Made by a program: the position numbers and the translations under genes
Shown: positions 25,661-37,018 of the stretch, piece by piece
Numbering within the stretch: position 1 is the first letter of the stretch
How the letters are laid out: every line of letters starts with the position of its first letter
Notes under the pieces: generated by a model
The model's database searches: none
The model's input: the letters and a program-made list of their open reading frames with translations, nothing else
Told to the model about the DNA's origin: nothing
Assembly (NCBI GenBank): GCA_009760855.2
Contig: WPIO01000333.1
Span: 1 to 64,000, forward strand
From: Cristatella mucedo
Lineage: Eukaryota; Bryozoa; Phylactolaemata; Cristatellidae
Length of the DNA stretch: 64,000 bases
Direction: 5' to 3'

Positions 25661-28600
25661 GCTATCCTCTGCATACGAAAAGAGGTGCGTGTAAGCTTAG
25701 AGTTCACCATTGAAAATCCTCTCAGTGAAAGCATGGAGCGCGTCTTTCTGGCTTTGGAGAGAGCAAACTGTTGGTAGACTGAGATGCATTATGTATACTT
25801 TGATTCAAACTTGACACCCTATAGACTTTGTTGACTTTGTGCATGCAGGTTTTTAATTTCTCTTCGTTTAGTTATGGGTTGTGCTATCATTTGCATTACA
25901 TGCTTTTGCTACTAATGGTCGGCAATATGTTTCAATGGCATTCAAATATCGCTAATCAAAAATTTGAGAGCTTTTCAATTTATGCTCTGAAAATGATTAG
26001 CTTTACTATATATCTCAACGACTGAGACACCGTTCCATCCACTTAAACTATAGTTATTAATCAATTTAACTATGAGAACTAGATTTTAAAGTGTATGAAT
26101 TTACATGCTTATTTCAAATTGTGCGGACTCTCCGAATTTGTCAGAGCTATAGCGAATCAGCTGTGACTTCTGGTTCTGGGATACACTGTTTTAAAATCTC
26201 ATTCAAAATGATGAGTCTGATGTCAGCGGCTCCACAATGCAAAGTGCAAAAAGATGTACCTGCTAATTTTCACCATTTTAAAGTCGGTGGCTTTTAGAAT
26301 AAGTGAATTACATATCCAATCTTATAGTGTTGCTGAGTTATTTTTAGTATTATCTAGCAGCCGTTTTCCTCAGTCCTGAAGGCTCTAGGATCGAAGCGTC
26401 ATATGTCTGACAGACTGTGCAGCGCCAACTTTACGCTTTCACTCTACCCTGTGCTTTGGTATCAGTATTTCAATATTCTGTGTGTACTCATGTGTCAGTC
26501 ACTCTGGTTTTGAGCACGCATTGTTGTCGTAACTTCTCTTCATGCGTCACGTAAATACGTCTCTAAACTCGATTCTTCATCAGGGAGTCAAGTTGTTCGT
26601 TGCAAGGATGTGTGTCCTCTGATTCTGAGGTGTCGCAAATAAAGCTGAAGTTATCATACTCAGCTGCACTAAGCCTGTGCTTTTCATTGTGAATATATAT
26701 GTATATATATCGATATATATATATATATAGTATATATATATATATATCTATCTATATGAACGGCTGCGGTATGAAAGGCCCTTAAACTCGAGAGGATCGT
26801 TAAAACGTCAGCTATCATATGCTATCTATCTAGATCAAATGCAATCTACCTAATCAGAAAGTGAGGAGTTCTCTCCTCGTCTCATCCGTCACGGCAGAGA
26901 GTGATGATCAGTGCTTCCGGAAATGTTCTGTGAAATTAGAAGTACTCGCTGCGACTGCAGCGAAGCGAGTCGCAGGCAGCAGTGAAGCTTCAGTTTTCTA
27001 TCTATGCGATTCTTTCTAAGTTTCAGTTCGAAAGAAAGAACATCGCGTTTACATAATAATTTTCGCCAGGCTTCATCATTGAGTAAGTCGGGATCGAGAC
27101 GTACCATATGGCGGCTTTGCACCTTAAACTTGCTATCATTTCTTCAAAAATTGCCACTGTTAAGAAGCTAAGAATCACAATGGGCACCTTTCATACAGTC
27201 AAAGACCTCAAGGGAGCCTGGTCAGATGCGTGCTTCTACCAAACCTGACAGGTAATCCTTAACGCCCAACGCACTGGTTCATCCACAATAAAGCTGCAGT
27301 TACATGCACAATTTAAAAGTGAGTTCGATGATATAGCATGCCTGCATTTATGTGGACAGCTCATTAGGAGGCACCGACTTTTTCGAGGTTTTCATACAAA
27401 GCAAGCTCACTTCACTTTCTAGTTAGACCGCAGCCATGATAGATGTTCAGAGTCTTCTTTTATACTTTATATTTTTAAAGGGTTACAGAGTATTCTTCCA
27501 CATGTGAAACTTATTATTGCATATAGAAAGGTAAATGTGACCATTTTATGGAACTGAGACAATATCCCAATTTGCGCGCAGACGTGTGTCAGTGTACCAA
27601 TCTGATCGGATGACGCTGGATGAGCTGACTCCAGCCGCCGATGCTTTCTACCTTCGGATGCACCTTGCAGCAGGCATCTTGATTCAAATCGTAGCTGAAT
27701 TCCAGTACAAATTGTCGACGTGACCCGTGCATGATGATGCTCGATGATTATGCAGCGTCAATCTGAGCGTGACCTCCTCCTGCAGCCAGAAGGCATGAGC
27801 ACCCACCGAGGGCATCGAAAAGTGACATGGTCCAGCGCCCTACTGGTAGTAGGATCTTTTCGTAATCGCTTACCCTAACCATAGCGGCGGTGCACACACG
27901 AGTGACGACTGCTGGCACTCAGGACCCTAAAGATATGCATGAAATTTGGGTTCCAAAAGCTGTCATCCATGGCCAGCGTTGAGCTTGCAAGGTAGCCATC
28001 TCAGTGTAGACTGAGCCTAAACTAAAAAGCAGATGCCGAAAGCGGATCGGGCAGTACGATGCATCATTTTCTCTCGCATATCACTCGAATTACGAGTAAC
28101 AATGCTGCTTCCGATGCTAGTTTCGTCGTAAGTGGCACATGTAACTTTAAGGTCCATTCAGTCGAGTTTTAGGTCGCTCCATTCTCCACCCGGCTCGACT
28201 TCTATATCTGAAGTAATGCTTACTCTCCTCAGGGTTTCCTCAAGTAGCAACCTTCTCTTCACCTGACTCTTTAGCTGCGACTCCCAACTCCCATTCTTTG
28301 AGAACTATCTTCAAGTTCTCTTGGCACCTTAAACCTAGCACTCTGCAACCATGAACATCAAGACCTCACATTAGGCTTTTACCACATTTAAAGCAAGCAG
28401 CTACCAGTCCTGATACTGCAGAATGTGCTTCATCCATGTTAACTGTTCTGTTTCTAGCTATACACTATTTGCACTATACGCTTCATTATCACTACTGTCT
28501 ATATGCTTCTCCTCTCCAGCTCATGTGAAATGCCTAAAAGGGACTCGGTTATCTTAGGGCATTTTACAAATTGATCATTGTTCTTCTTATTGCCAACAGT

Positions 28601-28700
28601 GACTGTGATGCTATCAGTGGATTAAACAAGAATATGTGGCAGAGAATTCTAGCTAACGTGCCGCGTAGAGATGCAGAAGCCATATTAAACAAAGGTTTCT
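25660..28700. other. No recognisable gene; one decayed LINE tail
   Basis: AT-rich. A faint A-type LINE end lies at about 28.25-28.60 kb (TGTGAAATGCCTAAAAGGGA and TTAGGGCATTTTACAAATTG form a tail-like hairpin). Otherwise nothing seen. Confidence 0.45.
26694..26757. repeat. (AT)n microsatellite
   Basis: AT repeats with GTAT and CGAT interruptions and a CTAT end. Confidence 0.9.
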
Positions 28701-28709
28701 TACACAGGT

Positions 28710-28832
28710 AATGTAATGGATACTACCCTCCGTTTGTAATCCACTGAGTCATGAAAGACCATGGGTGGTTACGCAGGAGAGTTTTGTGTACGTGCGCACT
28801 CTTGCAGCCTAAGCGGCTTTTCGTACGCATTC
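28710..28832 (-). mobile_element. LINE family B tail fused behind an A-type LINE
   Basis: Reversed B tail: TGTAATGGATACTACCCTCC, GGGTGGTTACGCAGGAGAGT, CCTAAGCGGCTTTTCGTACG. Same orientation as the adjoining A-type text, so the pair could be a template-switch chimera or a B insertion at the end of A. Confidence 0.55.
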
Positions 28833-28834
28833 GG

Positions 28835-29840
28835 TTAACAGGTAGGCCGGAGCCAGATGGCAGGGAGGGATCTAAAGGTGAGTGACTGAACCTTGAAGGC
28901 GATCATTTCTAGCATATAATGCTCCATGCAGTCAGTTCGATTAGGAGAAGACAGTGCTGTGGCAGTTGTGACGTTCAAAGATAGATAAGATCAAGCTGAT
29001 GAGTTTTGCAGCTTCTGCAAGCATCTTAATGTTTCAGCGAAGGCCTGCAAGTGGCTGAAGCTACAGAAGTCTACGATGGTACGAGTAGTCACAGCTGCTT
29101 TGGCTGTCAGCCATCCTTGTCTAAGCTGCTTAGGAATTTTCAAGAAGGCACACGTGGCTGAAAGTAGCAGCGGTGCTTCTCGATCAGATTTGTAGGAATC
29201 GCTCCTGTACAGTAGGTTTGCCTCCAAATTCACGTTATCGCGAACTCGGTGGCTTATCAATGTGTGAGCAAGCTGGTGGAAAGTGCTTGCATTTCTGCAA
29301 CTCAGTAAATTTGGCACCAGACTTGGCATGCAGATTGCAACGGTGTGCTTACATCGAAAGCTGGCTAGGGAGAGTAGCTTTAGATTTTGGTCGCAGTAGT
29401 CAGTTGAGACAATACTGCATCAAACATCGGCGGAGTTTCGTGCAAGAGACTGCAGCTAATTGCTGAAACTCCAGTCGTCCAGTTCGACGTACCTTGCTAC
29501 CACGCATTGCAAAAAGATTCCTATTTGCACTGTACGCTCACAGGTACATATTTGCTTGCCAGATGTGACTTGAGCATGGAATCCACAGATCTTCAAAGCT
29601 GAAAGGAGGGCCAAAAGCTTGTTAGATTCCAATGGTGGCACTTCAAGGGCCACTCAGCACCAAGCCTAACCCGAGTGCCATGAGATGAGCGCAATCTCCA
29701 TGCTTGAGCAAGAGTCAAGAGATGACTGTTGGCAGCTTGGTTCTAAAACTTCCGCATAAGCTGATATCTGAAATCATCAGCAGCAGCACAGCTTCAAAGG
29801 CCGATTCTCTGCTAAACGTCTGTTTAAGTCGGAGTTAACA
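28835..29840 (-). mobile_element. LINE (A-type) RT part joined to a family-B tail
   Basis: Reverse-strand text ERTVQIGIF (29.56 kb), then the V-T-x-R-x-x-DFCS ... LQKLQNSSA segment (29.0-29.1), then CTTTAGATCCCTCCCTGCCA (28.86, LINE A text). Instead of its own C-terminus it runs at 28.83 into the family-B end (next entry). Strongly decayed. Confidence 0.5.
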
Positions 29841-29849
29841 AGGTGGCTG

Positions 29850-30287
29850 GGCGGGAAATGCTGCACCACAACCTCTTCTCAAAAATCGACTGTTCTGACT
29901 CAAATCAGCTTAGCTGCGCCTCAGATACCAACACTCAAACCCTTTGGAGCATCGCACCTTCAGTTCGTATACCCCTCCCAGCGATGGAGGCGAGCTCTCG
30001 ACCGACATCCTGGCGATTCCCCGACTTTGAGCAAATTACAGTAAGCGAAAGACGCATATGCTTCTCCCAGTAATTGTGCGGTTGTCATGGTGGCACTCTA
30101 TGTGCTGCATGTGCATTCGATAGTGCTATTTTACAGTATTAACCATACTTGCTATTTTTCAGACAATGTTCATGCTACCTCTAACCATTTGACACCTTGT
30201 TTCTTGCAGCATCGTAAGTGCCTAGAAAGAGACTGAGTTCTCGGATGGCTTACCGTACAAATGTGCTATATATTATTATTACCATGC
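29850..30287 (+). mobile_element. LINE family A, decayed 3' end
   Basis: TTTGGAGCATCGCACCTTCAG and CCCAGCGATGGAGGCGAG correspond to the FGDRAFSSYAPKAW region. The tail AGTGCCTAGAAAGAGACTGAG and TATTATTATTACC close it at 30.28 kb. Confidence 0.5.
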
Positions 30288-30824
30288 TGCCCACGCAAGG
30301 ACACACACACGATCTACTTCCTGAACAGATTTCACCTACCAACAACCATGCATGGCCGCAAAGCAAGTACCTACTAAACAAGGGTTTGCATTCTGCTCTA
30401 GTGCCAAGTTACAACTTACACAGATTTCGTGCACGACTCTGTCTGCAAAACCATCAGTCTTGCTGGCTCTGGGCAGATAGCAGTGTGACTGCTCAAAGAT
30501 GTTAGGCTGTGAGTGGTGGCTATGAGCCGAATAATAAGGTGTTTGCACTTAACAAAACCAGGTCGTGAAGCTCCGAGTCCGGCCACAGCATGGCAATAAA
30601 GTATTGCTCTGCAAAGTTGGGTGATAGCAGCCACGGGCTCTTCAGCCACTACTGAATCAGCCGACCTTCACTTTCACTCAATCTTGCAAAGATGTGCCGC
30701 TTCACATACAGTATGCACAGACCGCTTCAAAGCATTGTGTATGACTGATGAGTAAAAACTTTGTTTAGCGTAGCCAGTAGGCAGCACTCAGCATCTTAAG
30801 CTATGCCACTCGGCATCTTGAGCC

Positions 30825-31000
30825 AAGGCGCAGCGGCTTCTCGTGGCCAGTAGACGGCCGCCGACGGCAGTTGCCAGTCTTGACCTTGTATTCTTTTGTT
30901 CACAGCTATGTGCTGCTTCTGTCGCCACGGCTGATACAACAATCATGGCACGCCGGCAGGAATATCAGATCATTTCCATCGTCAAGAAGCTGCGCTCCCA
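30825..31000 (+). repeat. Dispersed unit with acceptor and start codon, copy 1
   Basis: GCAGTTGCCAGTCTTGACC, TATTCTTTTGTTCACAG and CTATG-TGCTGCTTC match the unit at 46.42-46.55 kb. Here one extra base after ATG breaks the frame. A 77-codon open frame runs through it (…ASVATADTTIMARRQEYQII…). Confidence 0.4.
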
Positions 31001-32029
31001 GGACGTGCGACATTCTTGTCCTGCTGCTCTTTCTCTCATAGCCACGACCGGCACCAGTCCTGCATCCGCCTGTTAAAGAGAAGTGCTTCGATGCAGGGAC
31101 GTTCAGCCTTTTTGCGTAGCACTGCCACCGGTCAGTAGCTTTGATTGACGAGCGCGTAGCACGTTGGTTTGACGCCGATCTCGTTACTGGTATTTATGCA
31201 CACATTATCAGTCAATACACATCGGCAAGCCTATCAGGGTAGCTACGCCCAAGGCAGAGAGTTTCGGGGCAAACTTTGAGACCAGCAGCAAGAAGGAGCG
31301 CACACAACAGGTGAACCACAAAGCCCGTGCAACTTGAATAGATTGCAAAGAAATGACGAAAAACGGACTACTTCTTCTGCTGTTACAACCCAATGCAGGC
31401 ATCATCGCGCACGAGTATAAAACTGTGTTGCTCCCATCGACCGCAGCTGATACTAGAGTGGATACGGCAAAGGCAGAACGAGATAGTAGTTTGTCTTGAG
31501 CCACTAACGGGCAAATAGGCAACGTTGGCATGGTACACAATTGACGATGCTGTGTCAGCAAACAGAGAACCCTACCCAGTTTTTTTTTTATTTGTCAGAA
31601 GTTGACCTGGACTGTAACTAACCAGGCGATCACAGTAAGTGTTGACTCACAGCTGCTTTCTGCCCTTGCCGCTTAAAAAGCCAAGAGTAGATGTGCTTCC
31701 TTACAAATAAACCAAATTTACGTGAGGGCGTGTGAGTGATGTTTTGGTGCCGAAGCCTTGTAGACACCAGTTCTATTAACTTGGCTATGCATGCCACTAG
31801 GCATTGAGGATATGCCATTGGATATAGGGATGTTCTTTTGTTTTCGCCGAGACATACTGCTACGAACCCACCACTTGTTCCGCTCTTCTGAAAAAAGGGT
31901 AGCCGTCTTTTTTGAAAAAACCCTTGCCGCTTTTGTCCCCAAAGGAGCACTAGGATGGTTTCTCGAGCCTTTTTAAAAAGTTGTCGACACCCAATTTTTT
32001 GAAAGAAGCTTGAGGCTACCCCTCCTGCT

Positions 32030-32212
32030 TTAATCTCCGGTCGCCCTAGGGCTCTCGGAAGTGGTGTCTACAGAGCTATCGTCGTCCGTGCCAGTTTCGT
32101 GAGACGCCTCAAGCCGCGTGCCAAATTTACGCAGCCAATGGTCCAGGTTGTCGAGAAGGATCTGACCGATTAGTACCTCGAAAAAATGGTAGTCTTTTTT
32201 AAAAGGTTGCCT
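32030..32212 (-). CDS. Terminal-exon-like frame with acidic Ser/Thr tail, unidentified
   Basis: A strong acceptor (CGTCTTTTCCAG) precedes a 61-codon frame ending in TAA. The text is RQPFKKDYHFFEVLIGQILL, then a D-N-L-D-H-W-L-R-K stretch, then a hydrophilic end rich in Asp, Ser and Thr. It is on the same strand as the organizer-like gene and 7 kb downstream, so it could be its last exon or belong to another gene. A direct join from exon 8 does not fit the phase; at least one more exon would be needed. No domain recognised. Confidence 0.35.
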   Translation of the reverse strand, partial: RQPFKKDYHFFEVLIGQILLDNLDHWLRKFGTRLEASHETGTDDDSSVDTTSESPRATGD

Positions 32213-32429
32213 CTGGAAAAGACGAACCTTAACAGATGAGCCAAAAGCAGACCACACCAGAAACCTTTCAAGTTACATCTACAAAAAAAGACTAAAAAGC
32301 GGGTTTCTCTAACATGATGAAATGCTTTGAAGCAGCACACCTTTAAATGTTTCAACCGACATGCTCGAGAGCCGGTCTCCAAGACTGGTAGCATCTCTTT
32401 AAAAGCAATGGTAGTCACCCCGGAGCTGC

Positions 32430-33060
32430 TACATGGCTTCCGAGCAGTGGAGGCTACGAGAGTACGCCTCGGAACAGGCCATCAAGCTGTGCCACAACCA
32501 GACAGCCTTCCGACGAGGGGTCTCTTTCACCTCCCTTCCGTCCTACTTGCAGGCCTGGCAAGCGAACTGCAGCATGCCCATCAGAGCAGCCTGCACCAGC
32601 TGTGGTGCCGGTCGTTGTGACCACTCGGCCTCGGCGGTTGCGACGGTGACTGCTACTGGCCAGACTGACACATACCCGAGAGCTTTAAGCAGGAGAGCAG
32701 TACCCACTGCGGGCTGCAACCTCTTCCCTCTGGGTGCAGCTTTCGGCTGGGCCAGTGGACGATTGTAGGGACGAAGCCGAGGCAGCTTCATTGCCGCAGG
32801 TGTCACCTCTGCTTGGCACGTCCTGCACCTGCATCGAAGATAGTGGCAGCAACTGCGCACGAGTCACAGCCTCTGATTCGAGCACCGCTGGCTGCTGCAC
32901 GTCTGCAGGTGTAACCAGACCACCCAACGTTGGTGAAGAGCAGTAGGATCTGCTGCCACGTGCTCGATAATGATGGGATGATGGCTTGGCCGGCAAGCCG
33001 GTGCAAAACTGAGTGATAGTGGCCAGAGCATCGGCCAAAGCAAGATGGCAGTGCACAGTC
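32430..33060. other. GC-richer block with open frames on both strands
   Basis: A 111-codon plus frame (MASEQWRLREYASEQ...) and 105- and 125-codon minus frames overlap. None shows a known domain. It lies just upstream (gene direction) of the terminal-exon-like frame at 32.03-32.21 kb. Confidence 0.3.
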
Positions 33061-33374
33061 AATCTACTACTGCACGTCTGCGGGTTTCACGAAATAAGCA
33101 GACTGGAAGCTGAGAGCCGACATTCGCGTGCAGCACTAATGAGCAATGTGGAGAGAAACTAAAACCTGCGTTGCAATGAACCGGCACTATCTACCACATC
33201 ACGCGTTGCCCCTGGATCTCTAGCCCATGAAAAGGGTGCTTCGCGCGCTCTCTTCTCTCCCTTCTTCACAAACCGGCCGTAGGTTCGAGTCCTGCCGTGG
33301 TGGGTCAAATCTCCTTTACTGACCCACGGCCAAGTTGTGGAGATAGCCACGAAGGCTCTTCTGGAGCGGTTCTT

Positions 33375-33870
33375 ACGCTGACCCACGCTGACCCACAAGG
33401 TCCGCCACGGCTTGGCTCCTTCATACCTAGCCTGAAACTGCCTGCACAAGTTCAGCCTGTTCGAGCCCTTAGGTCCGTGTGTGGACAATAAATTAGCTGT
33501 CCCATTCCTCTGCTTAAAGACAGTTGGCGACAGAAGCTTTAGATCTGCAGGTCCTAGACTGTGGCTTCACCACTCGCTTCCACAATTCTTACGCAACGAC
33601 ATCTACTCTCCAACTGCCGACTATGGCACATCTTTTTCAGCGGTCCTGAACTGCTACTTCTATGCTACTCACTACCTCAACTGCTCCTCTTGACTCTGCT
33701 ATGCTTCCCACTTTCTCTTTGTTGCACGAGACAAAGTCAGTTGGCTACCGAATGAGTACCGAAAGCCGCTTTGGTTGTGAGTGCGCTATACAAAACTCTC
33801 CTGCGTAACACCCCACATGGTCTTTATGATTTTGTGGAGTTACTGAAGGAGATACATTACATACATGACG
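33375..33870 (+). mobile_element. LINE family B, 3' end
   Basis: The best-kept family-B end. Frames read DNKLAVPFLCLKTVGDRSFR then SAGPRLW and LPQFLRNDIYSPTADYGTSF, the usual C-terminal text of CR1/Rex1-type LINEs. The tail is CTCCTGCGTAACACCCCACAT...GGAGTTACTGAAGGAGATACATTACAT. The element is truncated at its 5' side against a SINE-like block at about 33.26-33.37 kb. Confidence 0.72.
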
Positions 33871-33989
33871 CTGTTAAATCAGCTTAATTTGTTCAGTGCT
33901 GCGTGAGTCCTGGTCAGTGACATGTGCTTTCAGGCATCCCAGGCTGAGCTGACAAAATATGAGCTGAAAGAATCAGCCCGATTTACATA

Positions 33990-34531
33990 CCGTATTTCCC
34001 TACAAATTAGACCTAGCCGGAAAATAAGCCCTGGCAAGACTTTTTTCATGAAGCTCGTGTATATTTAAGTCTTGTCCAAAAATAAGCACCTGTTACAAGG
34101 AATGTGAGCAATCCGGATATCTACCTTGGCATTTGTATGAAGATGTGCACAAATAGCAAACGAATGGAGCAATCAACATGGAGCTTGGCAAAAGTCACAA
34201 TGGCATTACAAACAATCAACACACTTGATGTACTCATTGAAAGTTCGATATATTGATATATTTGATGAATCACAATGTACCTGATGACCGGACTTTCTGG
34301 GCAGTATTTCAAACGAACTAAAAACACTTTCGATAAAATGTTGACCTGATTCCAAAAAGAGAAACTGAACTATGTATATTTTGTGACCTCCCCCAACGAC
34401 TACTATATGTAGATACATAAGCATAGATTGATGTAAATGAAATAATAAGGCATCTTTCTGAAAATATGCCATAATGCATCTTTTGTAGTAGAAATTCATA
34501 TTAGACCCAGTCTTGTGTTCGGGAAATGCGG
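33990..34531. mobile_element. Short pogo-like inverted-repeat element (MITE)
   Basis: The left end TA-CCGTATTTCCC and the right end GGGAAATGCGG-TA are inverted repeats with one mismatch, and TA borders both. Just inside, AAAATAAGCCC blocks recall the TATAAGCCCCC blocks of the larger element at 55.8 kb. The interior is AT-rich without a transposase frame, so it would depend on an enzyme supplied from elsewhere. Confidence 0.6.
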
Positions 34532-35240
34532 TAGGGCGTAGTCTCCCAAAAGTCCAGTTGCAGCACTGGAAATAAAGGAGAGCATGCCACAGCATCCTTG
34601 GAAATTGAGCCCACGAAATTGAGCCCACCGTGACGCAAGAGGTAGCTAGAGGTAGAGGTACGCAGTAGGCACAGGAGTCATGTCAACTCACACATTTCGG
34701 CAGGCAATTATATGCCTGGGCCTGGCAGGCGACCCAGATGCTAAAAACAGTGGCTGGTCCTGCGGCGTGGTAGTAACAGCTCCGAGCTACAGGGCACTCC
34801 CATAGCATGCCGAACAGAGAGGATATAAACCGGAAAGCCAGCTAACTGGGAGGCCAGCAGGTTCTCTTTCAGTGCTCCATCCGAGATTGAGAGAACGGCA
34901 GCAGATTTAAAACTAAAGCATTCGAAATCTGGCAGCGTTTAATTGTACTTCTCAGAGAGTACGGATTTCTTCTAGACCTGTCGTTTGGTTCACGCATGCA
35001 CAGAAACGCCTGCCGATGACCACCAGCACCACCACCAGCTTAATGTACGACACACGAAGCAGAGGGAAGCACGACTCCCTTCGCCACTCTCTTCCACTCA
35101 AGTCGCACTCCTCGACCATAGCTGTGCACCTGCCGACCCGATGATTAATCAGAGGTGGACCACAGCTGTGCACGGGCAGTTCCTATGATGCCCCTCCCAA
35201 CAGCTGTTCACCAGCTGTTTAGCAGAGGAGCAGTACAGGC

Positions 35241-35666
35241 ATGCATATAATCAAACTAAAAGACCGACCTCGTGAGGCGTTCACGTGCTGCATATTTGGC
35301 GTGTTACGGGTTCGCCAAAACACTGGGTGCGCCATTTTTCGAGGGGCTAAACAACTCTGTCGGACGGCGAGCTTTCTGTCGACATTGGGGCTCTCTTTAT
35401 GGGTGAGGCTCTCTCTTTTTTATAACAAGGCTACCACACTTATGAGAAGACACCTGCAGGTCAATGCACCTTCAAAATGCAAGATCTGCCTTCAGACGAT
35501 GCCACTGACCCCCTTCAGTGCGCCAGTTTTGGGTCGGCCTTTTGAGCAGGACAACAACCTTTCAGGAGCCCTTTGGGGATCAGAATTGCCAGAATACTTC
35601 CCTTTTAAAGCTAGCTCTATAACCATGTTGACAGGCACTGGCCCTGTGAGCACTAACGATAACTAG
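35241..35666 (+). CDS. Unidentified 141-codon open frame
   Basis: The longest open frame on the plus strand between 24 and 57 kb, ATG to TAG, free of the repeats named here. Text such as QVNAPSKCKICLQTMPLTPF shows a C-x-x-C pair but no recognised domain. It could be an exon, a decayed element or chance. Confidence 0.2.
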   Translation: MHIIKLKDRPREAFTCCIFGVLRVRQNTGCAIFRGAKQLCRTASFLSTLGLSLWVRLSLFYNKATTLMRRHLQVNAPSKCKICLQTMPLTPFSAPVLGRPFEQDNNLSGALWGSELPEYFPFKASSITMLTGTGPVSTNDN

Positions 35667-35710
35667 TCGTCTATGAATCTGCTGCGCCACCTCAGCCCCC
35701 ATTTCTCCAG

Positions 35711-35790
35711 CACATCCAAATGAGAAATGTCTGCTAAATAGCTTGCACGGCACATCCAAATGAGAAATGTCTGCTAAATAGCTTGCACAG
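35711..35790 (+). repeat. Tandem duplication, 2 x 40 bp
   Basis: The 40-base unit that starts CACATCCAAATGAGAAATGT occurs twice back to back without a visible mismatch apart from the last bases. A recent event. Confidence 0.9.
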
Positions 35791-36729
35791 CTCACAGCTA
35801 CAGCTTCTTGTTTACGATCGATTGTCTTCATCAAGATAATTTGGGAACACTGTGAGCCAAGCTAGCCGGTGACATTATTACTTCCTTGCCATAGCATAAT
35901 TAAAATAGGAAAAACTTACTAACAATTATTTTCTTGCTGCAGCATAGCTAAAACAAGAGAACAGCATCTGAAAGACATCTGGTACCCAATCCCTCAAAGG
36001 TTTACAGTAATTGGGCATAGCTGGAAGGAAGCAAGTCTGTAATCGGTTTGTTCGGTTGAGATCATGAAAAAATTGCAAGGTCGGATGCTTTCGGAAAGCT
36101 GTTTGAATAGGTGCCCTTACCACTAAACCCTTTGCTTGACGACAGCAGAGACAGGCTATGTGCGATAATTAGTGTAGCGTGATAATTAGTGAAGCTCGAT
36201 AATTAGTGTAGCACGAGCAGACCAGCCGGACTCACCCCACGCACACACTTTAGTTCACCTACCGTTACACCCAGCATGCCTTTCGTTGCATCAGATTGGG
36301 CTGTAGCAGTGGTTGCAGCAATTGCTCGAGCGCGTCGGTTTCTCTGACTGGCTTTCCTATACATAGTCAGGTCTCTCTCGGGTGCTTCTTTCAGGCCCTT
36401 AATTGTTTTCCTGCAATAATGACACATGCTCCGTCATTTACCGGCATCGCCTTATCAGCTCAGCAATGATGAAAACGTTTGTCTAGGGAAATACAGAGTA
36501 TAACTCGTCGCCACCCCCTGGGCCGGATACTCGCGCTTCACGAACCGGTTGGTACATCGGAGCCCTGCAGCTGGCAGTCCTTTATTGCCAATTGCAAACA
36601 GTGGTGATAGCAACTAAGGCTCTTCTGATGCTATATAGATGCGGCCTTCATTTTTATTTCTTCTACGATCGAGACTATCACTAACGAAGCGAGTGGACAA
36701 GTAGGACAGTGCAGTGACTAGAGCAGCAA

Positions 36730-36967
36730 ATGGAGAGAGAGAAAAGGGAGAGGAGAGAAGAGAGAGACAGACAGACAGACAGAGGAAGAGAGAGCGAGAA
36801 TAGATGGAGAGACAGAGAGAGACAGAGAGACGGAGAGACAGACAGAGACAGGCAGAGACAGACAGAGACAGACAGAGAGACAGAGACAGAGAGACAGAGA
36901 TGGAGAGACAGAGACGGAGAGACAGAGACAGACAGAGAGACAGACAGAGAGCGAGTGAGAGAGGAAG

Positions 36968-37014
<47 letters not shown>
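36730..37014 (+). repeat. (GA)n / (GACA)n purine-rich array
   Basis: GAGA and GACAGA units over 285 bases with the purines all on the plus strand, ending in pure GA. The frames over it are artefacts. Confidence 0.95.

Positions 37015-37018
<4 letters not shown>

Noticed and set aside
34800-34870. Minus-strand AGFPVYIL text as the missing SH3-2 end
   Set aside because: Only one residue separates Pro and Tyr, where SH3 domains have two, and the phase does not fit exon 8.
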